From: Croceibacterium mercuriale
GTDB lineage: Bacteria; Pseudomonadota; Alphaproteobacteria; Sphingomonadales; Sphingomonadaceae
NCBI RefSeq assembly: GCF_000802385.1
Contig: NZ_JTDN01000001.1
Location: forward strand, 1,929,501 to 1,993,500
Direction: 5' to 3'
DNA length: 64,000 nucleotides
This document shows positions 32,959-41,534 of this stretch, one piece after another. A program made the position numbers and the translations under genes. The notes under the pieces are model-generated. The model was not told the origin of the DNA and made no database searches. It saw nothing but the letters and a program-made list of their open reading frames with translations. Every line of letters starts with the position of its first letter. Position 1 is the first letter of the stretch.

Positions 32959-35913
32959 CTACCGGCGGACCTGCCCCGGATCCACCACGTCGCCGGTCTG
33001 CGGCGGCACGATGATCGTCGCCGGCGCGCCATGGCGCCGGGTGGCCCAGTCATCCAGCGCCTCCGGCGACAGGATGGCGGTGGGCCGGAACCGGTCGGAC
33101 GCCATGTAGTCCAGGATCGATCGGCGCAGCGTGGGGCCGCCCGGCCGCTCCGCCAGCGCCCCATCCGTCAGGTCGAACGCGCTGGCCATCAGGGTGCCCG
33201 GCCCGACCTGCGCCTCGAACAGCATGGCCGTGCGCAGGCTGCGGTTCCAGTCGTCGATCGGCGCCACGATCGGGCGCAGATCCGGGGCAAGCGCCTCCAC
33301 ATTCATCGCCGTCGTGCCGTCGATCAGGTCGACCCACTGCCAGTCGCAATGCGCATCGGTCGGGAAGCTGGCGAGCGCGGGATGCGCGGGGTCGTTCAGC
33401 AGCCCCAGCATCCAGGCGCGGCTGGGATTCATCAGCCGGTTCCAGAAGATCGGCACGGTGGTGAGCGCCAGATCGGGATTGGGCTCCGCCGGACTGCCCG
33501 ACAGGAACAGGACCCGCTTGCCCGCGGCGAGTGCGACACGGGCCTCGTCCCACGAAGCGGTGGTGGTGATCTCCTGCGCGGACTGCGCCGGCACGGCGGG
33601 AGGGTAGACCCAGAAGCGCCAGCGATTGCGGAACGGCGTGCCCGCCAGCTCCAGCACCAGCTCGTACGCGGCGGGCGCCTTCAGGCCGGACAGGTCGGCG
33701 CTGATGGTGCCGAGCGCGATGCCCTTGCCGCGTGGCGCGGTGCGGGCGGGAAGCGAGCCGGACAGGACCGCCTTGCCGGTATCGTCGACAATCCGCCAGC
33801 GCGGCCGGACGGAGCGGAGCGGCCGCTCGCCATGATGGTACAGCTCCGCCACCGCCTCCAGCCTGGCGTCGCTGCCGAACACGCGATCCTTCAGCCGCAC
33901 CAGCGGGACGGTGGCACTGCAGAACTCGCGCCATTCGGACGCGGCGACGTAGTTCTTCTCTTCCCAGAACGCATCCAGCAGACCGATCAGCGCGCCGCCC
34001 TGACCCAGGTAGTCATGCAGGTCGAGCATCTGGAACCCCGAATGGGACGGAGTGCGCAGATTGGCCTCCAGCTCCTCCTTGTAGCAGGCGAGCTGGAACC
34101 GGCCCGACGCGTGGGCCAACGCCCTGTTCAGCGGCAGCAGGCCATGCTCGGCCGCGAGATCGCGCATGATCTCGATATTGCCGGGGATCATGTAGGGTGC
34201 GGTGCCGGTGTCGATGCCGGTGTGGAATGCGGCATAGTCGCCCTGCCCGGCGAACTTGTCGATCACCGCGAAGTCGGGATAGGCGCACCATTGGCCGGTC
34301 TCGTGACTGATCACCGGCTGCGCCACGCCGCCCAGCTGCCCCTGCAGCTCCTCCTCGTAATCCTCGCCGAACCAGCCGCGCGGGCCGCGCACATCGCTGC
34401 CGATCACCAGGAAGTCGGCGGCGAACGGCGTGCCCGGCCCGGCCGGCGGGCGCGCGTGGCGGCCGGTCCCGTCGGTGTAGAGCCGCCGCGGATCGGCCGC
34501 CTTCCACCGCTCGTCCCATTCCGGCAGTTGCGCGTGGTACTGCCCCGCCGGCTCGTTGCCGCCGCCCAGCATGACGAAGGAGGGGTGGTTGCCATAGGCC
34601 CGGATCAGCCGCTCCGTCTCGTCATGCAGCAGTGCCAGCATCCGTCCGCCGGGGTCGAAATTGTTCCACATCCCGCATTCGGGTTGCAGGTAGAAGCCCA
34701 GCTCGTCCGCGGCGGTGAACGCCGCCTCCGGCGGGCACCAGCTGTGGAACCGCATGCCGTTGAGGCCCCATCCCTGGCAGATGGCGATGATCCGCTTCCA
34801 CGTTTCCACATCGGTCGCGGGGTAGCCGGTCAGCGGGAAGGTGCCGGCATCGTGCGTTGCCCGCAGGTCCAGCACCTCGCCATTCAGCAGGATGCGGTGC
34901 CCCTCGGTCGTGATCTCCCGCATGCCGAAGGTGAGCTCGCGCCGGTCCTCCCCTGCGGCGCTGTCCAGCGTGACGGTCAGGTGTTGCAGGTGGGGCGTGA
35001 ACTCCGACCATGGCCGCGCGTCGGGCAGCGGCACGGTGACCGTCGCCTCGCCACCTTCCGGCGTCCACTGCACCGGCGCCGTGACACGCCCGATCCGCAC
35101 CATGCCAGATCCCCCGGCATCGCCTGCATTGCCGATCGTCACCCGCACCTGCGCGGACTTGTTCGCCAGGTCAGGAAAGACCTGCGCATCCGCGATCCAC
35201 ACGGTCGGCGTGGCGGACAGCTCGATCCGCCCGACCACGCCGTTCCACGTCACGCCCGCGCCATCGGTCACGGAATGGCCGTCGGGGCGGTACACCGGCT
35301 CCTGCATGCTGTTGTCGATCCGCAGCGTCAGCCGGTGGGTGCCGGCGGGCAGGATGCCCAGGTCGAACTCGTGCGGCGCGACCAGCGAACTGTCGGTGCC
35401 GACCGGCCGGTTGCCGATCCAGGCATCGGTGCGCCAGCGGGTCCGTTCCAGGTGCAGCACGATGCGCTTGTCCGCCCATTCCGCCGGCACCTCGATATCG
35501 CGCTGGTACCAGGCGACGCCCAGATAGTGCCGCACCGGCTGCGACAGGTACGGCACCTTGACGTTGCCCGGCTGCGTGTACGGTTCGTATTGCGGCAGCA
35601 GGTACCAGCGCATGTCGCGCGGCAGGGCGGCCACAAACTGCGTCTCGGCCGTGATCTCGTCCCCGAAGCCCTGGGTCTGCAGGATGCCGGGCAGGCGGAT
35701 CGACAGGTCGGACGGCATTGTCTTGTTGAACCAGTAATCGGCGGTGCCCACGTCCGCCGGGTCCAGCGCGAACCGCCATTCGCCCGCCAGCGACACCGCC
35801 GCCTCCCGCACCGGCGCCGCCGCGGCGGACGTGGCATGCAGCGCCACCGGCGTTGTCATGGCAGCGCCTAGCAGGGCGACAAAGGTCCGGCGATCGACTT
35901 GCGTGGTGTTCAT
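32959..35913 (-). CDS. GH2 family glycosidase, Tat-exported
   Basis: This 984-residue protein starts MNTTQVDRRTFVALLG with a twin-arginine signal. An upstream TTG at 35949 is possible but has no Shine-Dalgarno. The jelly-roll sugar-binding domain (~40-230: 'LAGEWRFALDPADVGTADYW', 'GVAWYQRDIEVPAEW') is followed by an Ig-like domain and the TIM barrel, with acid/base Glu454 in 'GGGNEPAG' and nucleophile Glu538 in 'SHETGQW'. The last ~170 residues ('AAGKRVLFLSGSPAEPNPDL', 'GPGTLMASAFDLTDG') look like the GATase-type tail of several Bacteroidota GH2 enzymes. Beta-galactosidase or beta-glucuronidase activity is plausible. The divergent GH106 neighbour suggests rhamnogalacturonan side-chain removal. 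Confidence 0.82.
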   Translation of the reverse strand: MNTTQVDRRTFVALLGAAMTTPVALHATSAAAAPVREAAVSLAGEWRFALDPADVGTADYWFNKTMPSDLSIRLPGILQTQGFGDEITAETQFVAALPRDMRWYLLPQYEPYTQPGNVKVPYLSQPVRHYLGVAWYQRDIEVPAEWADKRIVLHLERTRWRTDAWIGNRPVGTDSSLVAPHEFDLGILPAGTHRLTLRIDNSMQEPVYRPDGHSVTDGAGVTWNGVVGRIELSATPTVWIADAQVFPDLANKSAQVRVTIGNAGDAGGSGMVRIGRVTAPVQWTPEGGEATVTVPLPDARPWSEFTPHLQHLTVTLDSAAGEDRRELTFGMREITTEGHRILLNGEVLDLRATHDAGTFPLTGYPATDVETWKRIIAICQGWGLNGMRFHSWCPPEAAFTAADELGFYLQPECGMWNNFDPGGRMLALLHDETERLIRAYGNHPSFVMLGGGNEPAGQYHAQLPEWDERWKAADPRRLYTDGTGRHARPPAGPGTPFAADFLVIGSDVRGPRGWFGEDYEEELQGQLGGVAQPVISHETGQWCAYPDFAVIDKFAGQGDYAAFHTGIDTGTAPYMIPGNIEIMRDLAAEHGLLPLNRALAHASGRFQLACYKEELEANLRTPSHSGFQMLDLHDYLGQGGALIGLLDAFWEEKNYVAASEWREFCSATVPLVRLKDRVFGSDARLEAVAELYHHGERPLRSVRPRWRIVDDTGKAVLSGSLPARTAPRGKGIALGTISADLSGLKAPAAYELVLELAGTPFRNRWRFWVYPPAVPAQSAQEITTTASWDEARVALAAGKRVLFLSGSPAEPNPDLALTTVPIFWNRLMNPSRAWMLGLLNDPAHPALASFPTDAHCDWQWVDLIDGTTAMNVEALAPDLRPIVAPIDDWNRSLRTAMLFEAQVGPGTLMASAFDLTDGALAERPGGPTLRRSILDYMASDRFRPTAILSPEALDDWATRRHGAPATIIVPPQTGDVVDPGQVRR

Positions 35914-35999
35914 GAAAGCGTGTTTCACAGAAGCGGGTTTATGGTTCAAGACACCAGTCGCAATCGGCGGCGGATGACCGCGATGGAGGGAGCACCACG

Positions 36000-38720
36000 A
36001 TGAAGCCTGAAAACACGCGCCTTGCGCGCCTGGTCGCCCTGCCGCTGCTGGCGCTGGGCCAGCTCGCCGGCGCCACGATGCTGCGCGCGCAGGACGGGCC
36101 GGACGCCCTGTGGCAGGGCTTCGCCGAGCCTCCGGCCGAGGCAGCGCCGATGATGCGCTGGTGGTGGTTCGGCGCGGCCGTCACGCCGGAGGAGATCGAC
36201 CGGGAGCTGCGCGCCATGAAGGCCGGCGGCATCGGCGGGGTGGAGATCCAGCCGGTCTATCCCATGCAGCTGGACCGGACGGACCAGCCGAGCCGTAACC
36301 AGCCCTACCTGTCGCCGGAATTCCTGGCCAATCTGCGGCACGCGGCAACGACCGCGCGGGCGGAGGGCATGCGGGTCGATGTGACCGGCGGCAGCGGCTG
36401 GCCCTATGGTGGGCCGCACATCCCGGCGGATCGCGCCTCGTCCGAGATCCGGCTGGTGCGTGTGGCCGTCGCCCCGGGCCAGCGCGAGGTGATCCTGCCG
36501 GCGACCGGCGCGGGCGAGCACATCCTGTCCGCCATGATCGGCCCGGCGGCGGCGGAAAAGACGGCCGACCGCCCGCTGACCCCGCTGGCCCATGAGGGCG
36601 CACGCGCTGCGGTGCAGCCGGCGGACGAGGCGCGCGAGGCGCTGGTGTTCATCGCCGGCCGCACCGGGCAGCAGGTGAAGCGGCCGGGCATCGGCGGCGA
36701 AGGCTTCGTGCTCGACCATATGGACCCGGCGGCGCTGGAGCTGCACCTGGCACAGGTGGTGACCCCGTTGCTGACCGCCTTTGCCGGCGCCGCGCCCCCG
36801 CATGCGCTGTTTTCGGACAGCCTGGAGGTCTATGGCGCCAGCTGGACGCCCGATCTGCCGGCCGAGTTCGTGCGGCGGCGCGGCTATGACCTGCTGGAGC
36901 ATCTGCCCGAGCTGTTCCTGCAGCGGCCCGACAGCGCGGCGGTGCGGCACGACTGGGCGCTGACCCTGTCGGAGCTGGTGGACGAGAACTACCTGGCGCC
37001 GCTGGATGCCTGGGCGAAGGCGCAAGGCACGCAGTTCCGGGCGCAGGTCTATGGCTATCCGCCGGCCACCCTGTCCAGCAATGCACTGGTCGCCCTGCCC
37101 GAAGGCGAAGGCGACGAATGGCGCGAGTTCAGCAGCACCCGCTGGGCGACCTCCGCCGCCCATCTCTACGACAAGCCGGTCGTCTCGTCCGAGACCTGGA
37201 CCTGGCTGCACTCGCCATCCTGGGCGGCGACGCCGCTCGACATGAAGATGGAGGCGGACCGCCACTTCCTGCAGGGGGTGACGCAGCTGATCGGCCATGG
37301 CTGGCCCTACAGCCCGCCCGGCGAGGCGGAGCCCGGCTGGTCGTTCTATGCCGCCGCCGCGCTGAACGACCACAATCCGTGGTACCCGGTGATGGGCGAT
37401 GTCAGCCGCTACCTGGCGCGTACCTCGTGGCTGCTGCGGCAGGGGGCGCCCGCCAATGGCGTGGCGTTGTACCTGCCGATCGAGGATGCGTTCGCCGCGA
37501 TGCTGCCCGCGCGCCCGTCCGCCAACGACACGGTGCGGCGCATGCTGCCGGACACGCTGGTGAGCGACATCCTGGATGCCGGGCACGGCGTCGACTTCGT
37601 GGATACCGGTGTGCTGCGGGACCGCGCTCTGCCGCATCGCGTGCTGCTGCTGCCCGGGGTGCAGCGGATCGACGCCGATGCCTACGCCCGGATCGAGCAG
37701 TGGGTGGGCGCTGGCGGCCGGCTGCTGACGATCGGCGCGCTGCCGCAGACCGCCGGGGGCCTGCGCGGCGCGGCGGAAGCGGCGAAGGTGCGGGCGATCA
37801 GCCGGCGCCTGACCGCCAGCGGGGCAGTGACAATGGTCGATCCGGCCCAGGTCACGGCCGCCCTGCGCGCGGTCGGCACACCCGACCTCACCCTGTCCGC
37901 GCCTGATCCGGCGATCGGCTTCATCCGCCGCAACACGGCGGATCGCGACATCTTCTTCATCGCCAACAGCGGCAACCAGCCGGTGCACACCACTGCGCGC
38001 TTCGCCAGCCGTTTCGCCAATGGCGAATGGTGGGACCCGATGACAGGCAACCGCTGGCCGGCGAGCGGCGGCGAGGCGGTCGAGCTGACGCTGGCGCCAT
38101 ACCAGTCGCGCTTCCTAGTCTTCAGCGAAGCAGCGCCGACCGCAACGCAAGCCGCGGCGGTGCCGGAGCAGCGGCGGACGCTGTCAGGCGGTTGGACGCT
38201 GGCGATCGACGGGCAGCAGATTGCGCAGGATGTGTGGGGCGACTGGGCAACCCGCGAAGGGCTCGGTCACTTTTCCGGCACCGGCACATACCGGACGCAG
38301 CTGGCGGTGACCGCCCCGGAGCCGCAGGTGTGCTACCTGCTCGATTTCGGCCCTGCCCGACCCGCCCCGGTGCCGCCGGGCGGGCGCCCGCAGGCGGAGA
38401 TTGCCGCGCCGGTGCGGGATGCCGCGATCGTGCAGGTCAACGGCCAGCGGGTCGGCGCCGTGTGGGCGCCGCCCTACCGCATCGACATCACGCCGGCGCT
38501 GCGCGCGGGCACGAACCGGATCGAGATCGCGGTGGCCAACACCATGATGAACCATCTGGCCGGGCAGCCGCGCACCGATCATCGCCTGCTCAATGCCCGC
38601 TATGGCGAACGCTTCCAGCCGCAGGATCAGGACCGCATCGCGCCCCAGCCCTCCGGCCTGCTGCAGGGCGTGGACCTGGTGACCCGCCCTGCCGGGACCG
38701 ACGGAGAGTGCGGCCAGTAG
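36000..38720 (+). CDS. GH106 alpha-L-rhamnosidase
   Basis: This 906-residue secreted enzyme has a signal peptide ending ATMLRAQ. GH106 features include 'MMRWWWFGAAVTPEEIDREL', 'GVEIQPVYPM', 'GMRVDVTGGSGWPYGGP', the candidate catalytic Glu276 in 'FSDSLEVYG' and Glu398 in 'VVSSETWTW', and C-terminal beta domains ('YLLDFGPARPAPVP', 'VNGQRVGAVWAPPYRID'). GH106 enzymes release rhamnose from rhamnogalacturonan or flavonoid glycosides; a sphingomonad member, RHA-P of Novosphingobium, is characterised. GGAGGG lies upstream of the ATG at 36000. It shares an 86-base divergent promoter region with the GH2 gene, consistent with co-regulation. Confidence 0.87.
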   Translation: MKPENTRLARLVALPLLALGQLAGATMLRAQDGPDALWQGFAEPPAEAAPMMRWWWFGAAVTPEEIDRELRAMKAGGIGGVEIQPVYPMQLDRTDQPSRNQPYLSPEFLANLRHAATTARAEGMRVDVTGGSGWPYGGPHIPADRASSEIRLVRVAVAPGQREVILPATGAGEHILSAMIGPAAAEKTADRPLTPLAHEGARAAVQPADEAREALVFIAGRTGQQVKRPGIGGEGFVLDHMDPAALELHLAQVVTPLLTAFAGAAPPHALFSDSLEVYGASWTPDLPAEFVRRRGYDLLEHLPELFLQRPDSAAVRHDWALTLSELVDENYLAPLDAWAKAQGTQFRAQVYGYPPATLSSNALVALPEGEGDEWREFSSTRWATSAAHLYDKPVVSSETWTWLHSPSWAATPLDMKMEADRHFLQGVTQLIGHGWPYSPPGEAEPGWSFYAAAALNDHNPWYPVMGDVSRYLARTSWLLRQGAPANGVALYLPIEDAFAAMLPARPSANDTVRRMLPDTLVSDILDAGHGVDFVDTGVLRDRALPHRVLLLPGVQRIDADAYARIEQWVGAGGRLLTIGALPQTAGGLRGAAEAAKVRAISRRLTASGAVTMVDPAQVTAALRAVGTPDLTLSAPDPAIGFIRRNTADRDIFFIANSGNQPVHTTARFASRFANGEWWDPMTGNRWPASGGEAVELTLAPYQSRFLVFSEAAPTATQAAAVPEQRRTLSGGWTLAIDGQQIAQDVWGDWATREGLGHFSGTGTYRTQLAVTAPEPQVCYLLDFGPARPAPVPPGGRPQAEIAAPVRDAAIVQVNGQRVGAVWAPPYRIDITPALRAGTNRIEIAVANTMMNHLAGQPRTDHRLLNARYGERFQPQDQDRIAPQPSGLLQGVDLVTRPAGTDGECGQ

Positions 38721-38729
38721 GCGCGGCGC

Positions 38730-40046
38730 TCAGCCGGCGGCGGGCGACGCCTCGCGAACAGGCACGCCGTTCGCGACGACGTTTTCCAGCCGCAGGTTGC
38801 GCATGCCGGATACCGTGAAGGTCCGGCGGGCCAGTTGCACGTCGATGTCCTTCAGCAGGACGTCGGACATGTCCGTCTGCTCCGGGTTCGGACGGATCGA
38901 TCCGAAGGCGCCGTAACGGCCGGTCACCCCGATCATCCTGATGTTCCGCACAGCGGAGGATGGCGGGGGATGGCCGTCCAGCCGGGCATATTGCGTCCAG
39001 GGCTGCACGGTGAACAGCTGGCCACCGTCCGCGGCCAGGGTGATCCGGCGGAGTTCGATATCCTCGTACAGCTGCGGCGTGTCGGTGCGCAGCTTCAGCA
39101 CCAGCACCCGCACGTCGCCGGTCACACGGCAATCCTCCACCAGCACGTCGCGCACGATCGTCGCCTCGCTGCCGCAGGTGAACACGCTGCCGCCACGCCG
39201 GAATTCACAATTGCGGACCCGGATGTGTTCCACCGGTGGCGAACTGCGATCCTCCAGCGCCAGCGGGCCGCGCGACCCCTTGGCGGCGATGCAGTCGTCG
39301 GTGACGGAGAAGTAGCATCCTTCCACCGTGACCCGTTGGCAGCTGTCCAGGTCGATGCCGTCCGTGCTGGGTGCGCGTTCGTAATCGTCGGGCACGGTGA
39401 AGCGGCAGTCGCGGATCACCACATCCTGGCAGGCATGCAGGTGCAGGTTCCAGAACTGCGAGTCCCTGAACGTGACCCCTTCGATCCGGACGTCGCGCGA
39501 TCCCTCGATCAGCGCCAGTCGCGCGCGGGGGATACCAATGTTGGGGAAGTTGCGCGGATCGGCGGAGGCGCGCCGCAGCTGCCAGAACAGGTCCCACACC
39601 GCGCGGCCATCCCCGTCCAGCGTGCCCGGCCCCGTGATCCGCAGGCCGTGGCAGCCGGCGGCGTTGATCAGGGCCGGGGTGAAATGTTCCTCCACATGCC
39701 CTTCGATCCGGGTGCGGCGGGCGGGAAAGTGCGTCGCCACATCGGCGGCGCAGCGCAGCACGGCGCCTTCTGCCAGATGCAGGTGCACGCCGGGCTTCAG
39801 GAACAGCGCACCGGACACGAATACCCCCGCCGGCACCACGATCGTCCCGCCGTCCTGCCCGGCCAGCCGGTCGATTGCCGACTGGATCGCCGTGGTATTG
39901 ATCGTGCTGCCATCGGCCAGGGCCCCGGCGTCGCGAATGTCCACCCGCCGATCCGCCGGGCCAGCCGCACGGGCCAGGGTGGGCAGGAAGGGTGCGGCGA
40001 GCAGCGCCAACAGGGTTGCGCGCCGATGCTGGTCCGGAATGCTCAT
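38730..40046 (-). CDS. GH28 polygalacturonase/rhamnogalacturonase-like enzyme
   Basis: This 438-residue secreted protein has a signal ending LARAAG. It folds as a right-handed beta-helix, with 'DAGALADGSTINTTAIQSAI' at the N-terminus as in GH28 enzymes. Active-site motifs are present in order: Asp229 in 'STDGIDLDSC', Asp250-Asp251 in 'VTDDCIAAKGS', 'TCGSEA' in place of the usual GHG, and 'LVLKLRTD' for the RIK element. The DGID/GSE pattern is closer to rhamnogalacturonan- or exo-acting GH28 members than to classical endo-polygalacturonase. The in-frame region upstream to 41489 lies inside the divergent sulfatase gene and is rejected. It is convergent with the GH106 gene (gap nine bases). Confidence 0.87.
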   Translation of the reverse strand: MSIPDQHRRATLLALLAAPFLPTLARAAGPADRRVDIRDAGALADGSTINTTAIQSAIDRLAGQDGGTIVVPAGVFVSGALFLKPGVHLHLAEGAVLRCAADVATHFPARRTRIEGHVEEHFTPALINAAGCHGLRITGPGTLDGDGRAVWDLFWQLRRASADPRNFPNIGIPRARLALIEGSRDVRIEGVTFRDSQFWNLHLHACQDVVIRDCRFTVPDDYERAPSTDGIDLDSCQRVTVEGCYFSVTDDCIAAKGSRGPLALEDRSSPPVEHIRVRNCEFRRGGSVFTCGSEATIVRDVLVEDCRVTGDVRVLVLKLRTDTPQLYEDIELRRITLAADGGQLFTVQPWTQYARLDGHPPPSSAVRNIRMIGVTGRYGAFGSIRPNPEQTDMSDVLLKDIDVQLARRTFTVSGMRNLRLENVVANGVPVREASPAAG

Positions 40047-40136
40047 CACCCGGTTCTGGCCGAGCCGGTCCTTGCTCGCCAGTGGAATTTGCTTTCGTAA
40101 GTGAACGCTGGCACGAACGACCACATGAGGATGCCG

Positions 40137-41534
40137 ATGATACGTCGAACTTTTCTGGCAGGTGCCGCCATGGCCGTCGTTTCCGGTGCCGCGCTGGCGG
40201 CATCGCCGGCTGCCGGCCGGCGGCCGAACATCATCTTCATCCTGGCCGACGACCTCGGTTATGGCGACGTCGGTGTTCACGGGCAGACCAGGATCCGCAC
40301 CCCGAATATCGACCGGCTGGCGCAGCAGGGACGCCTGTTCACGCAAGGCTATGCCGGGGCGCCCGTCTGCTCGCCATCGCGCGGCGCGCTGCTGACCGGG
40401 CTGCATACCGGCCATGCGCGGATCCGCGACAATTTCGCACTGGCGGCCGGCCATGTCGGCTACAAGGGGCAGCAGCAGATCCGCCGTGCCAGCCTGACGC
40501 CGGACGACCGGACCGTCGCCCAGCACCTCAAGGCCGCCGGCTACACGACCGGCATCATGGGCAAGTGGCACCTCGACGGGTATGACCGGGATGCGGTGCC
40601 GACCAGGTTCGGCTTCGACGAGTTCAAGGGCTGGCTGGTGACCGAGCCGACGACCGAAGGCTACTGGCCGATCAAGCGGATGCACGGCACGCGGATGGTC
40701 GACATTCCGCAGAATGCGGACGGGGCCAGGCAGATCTACGACACGGACCTGATCACCGACGAGTCGATCGACTTCATCCAGCGGCATCGGGCCGATCCGT
40801 TCTTCCTCTACGTGGCGTACAATGCGCCCCACAGCCCGTATGTCGTGCCCGATTTCGGCCTGTATGCGGACCAGCCATGGCCGGATGACGAGAAGTCCTA
40901 TGCCGCGATGGTCGACCGGCTGGATGCGAATATCGGCCGGCTGCTCGGGCAGTTGCAGGCATCGGGGATCGACGGGGACACGATCGTCATCTTCTCCTCC
41001 GACAATGGCCCGCGGTCGGAACCTGCCGCCTACCAGACGCGCATGGCCGATGCCTTCGACTCCAATGGCGGGCTGACCGGGTACAAGCGCGACATGTACG
41101 AAGGGGGCCTGCGCGTGCCGTTCCTGGTGCGCTGGCCCGGCCACATCGCGCCGGGATCGCGCAGCGACGTGCCGGTCTACTTCCCCGATCTGCTGCCCAC
41201 CGCACTCGCCGCCGCCGGCGCAGCGATGCCGCAGACCGACGGGATCGACCTGCTGCCGCATCTGCGTGACGCGAACATCATACCGGCGGACCGGTTCATG
41301 TACTGGGAGTTCTACTCGCCCGAGTTTCGCCAGGCGGCGCGACTGGGCAAGTGGAAGGCGATCCGGCTGCAACGCGGCGGCGACACGCTGCTGTTCGATC
41401 TGTCGGCCGATCCGTGGGAAAGCCGGAACCTGGCCGCCGAGCACCCGGACGTGGTGCGCATGATGAACGAAGGCATGGCGCGGGAGCACCGTGCGTCGCC
41501 GGAATATCCCGATCCCGCGGAGGATGCTGCTTGA
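40137..41534 (+). CDS. Type I sulfatase, exported
   Basis: This 465-residue protein has a signal 'MIRRTFLAGAAMAVVSGAAL'. The alkaline-phosphatase-like fold starts 'RPNIIFILADDLGYGDVG' with metal-binding Asp pairs. Cys78 in the motif CSPSR is the residue converted to formylglycine, so an FGE or AtsB-type maturase must exist elsewhere. Further family features are 'TTGIMGKWHLDG', 'VAYNAPHSPY', 'VIFSSDNGP' and 'YEGGLRVPFLVRWPG'. In-frame ATGs at 40125, 40131 and 40137 are close together; 40137 has GAGG six bases upstream. The stop overlaps the TTG start of the GH105 gene. Location among pectinases suggests removal of sulfate from a plant or algal acidic polysaccharide. Confidence 0.85.
   Translation: MIRRTFLAGAAMAVVSGAALAASPAAGRRPNIIFILADDLGYGDVGVHGQTRIRTPNIDRLAQQGRLFTQGYAGAPVCSPSRGALLTGLHTGHARIRDNFALAAGHVGYKGQQQIRRASLTPDDRTVAQHLKAAGYTTGIMGKWHLDGYDRDAVPTRFGFDEFKGWLVTEPTTEGYWPIKRMHGTRMVDIPQNADGARQIYDTDLITDESIDFIQRHRADPFFLYVAYNAPHSPYVVPDFGLYADQPWPDDEKSYAAMVDRLDANIGRLLGQLQASGIDGDTIVIFSSDNGPRSEPAAYQTRMADAFDSNGGLTGYKRDMYEGGLRVPFLVRWPGHIAPGSRSDVPVYFPDLLPTALAAAGAAMPQTDGIDLLPHLRDANIIPADRFMYWEFYSPEFRQAARLGKWKAIRLQRGGDTLLFDLSADPWESRNLAAEHPDVVRMMNEGMAREHRASPEYPDPAEDAA

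Noticed and set aside
33031-35871. A 946-codon rightward open frame opposite the first GH2 gene
   Set aside because: No recognisable domain or start signal, and it is fully contained within a well supported gene.
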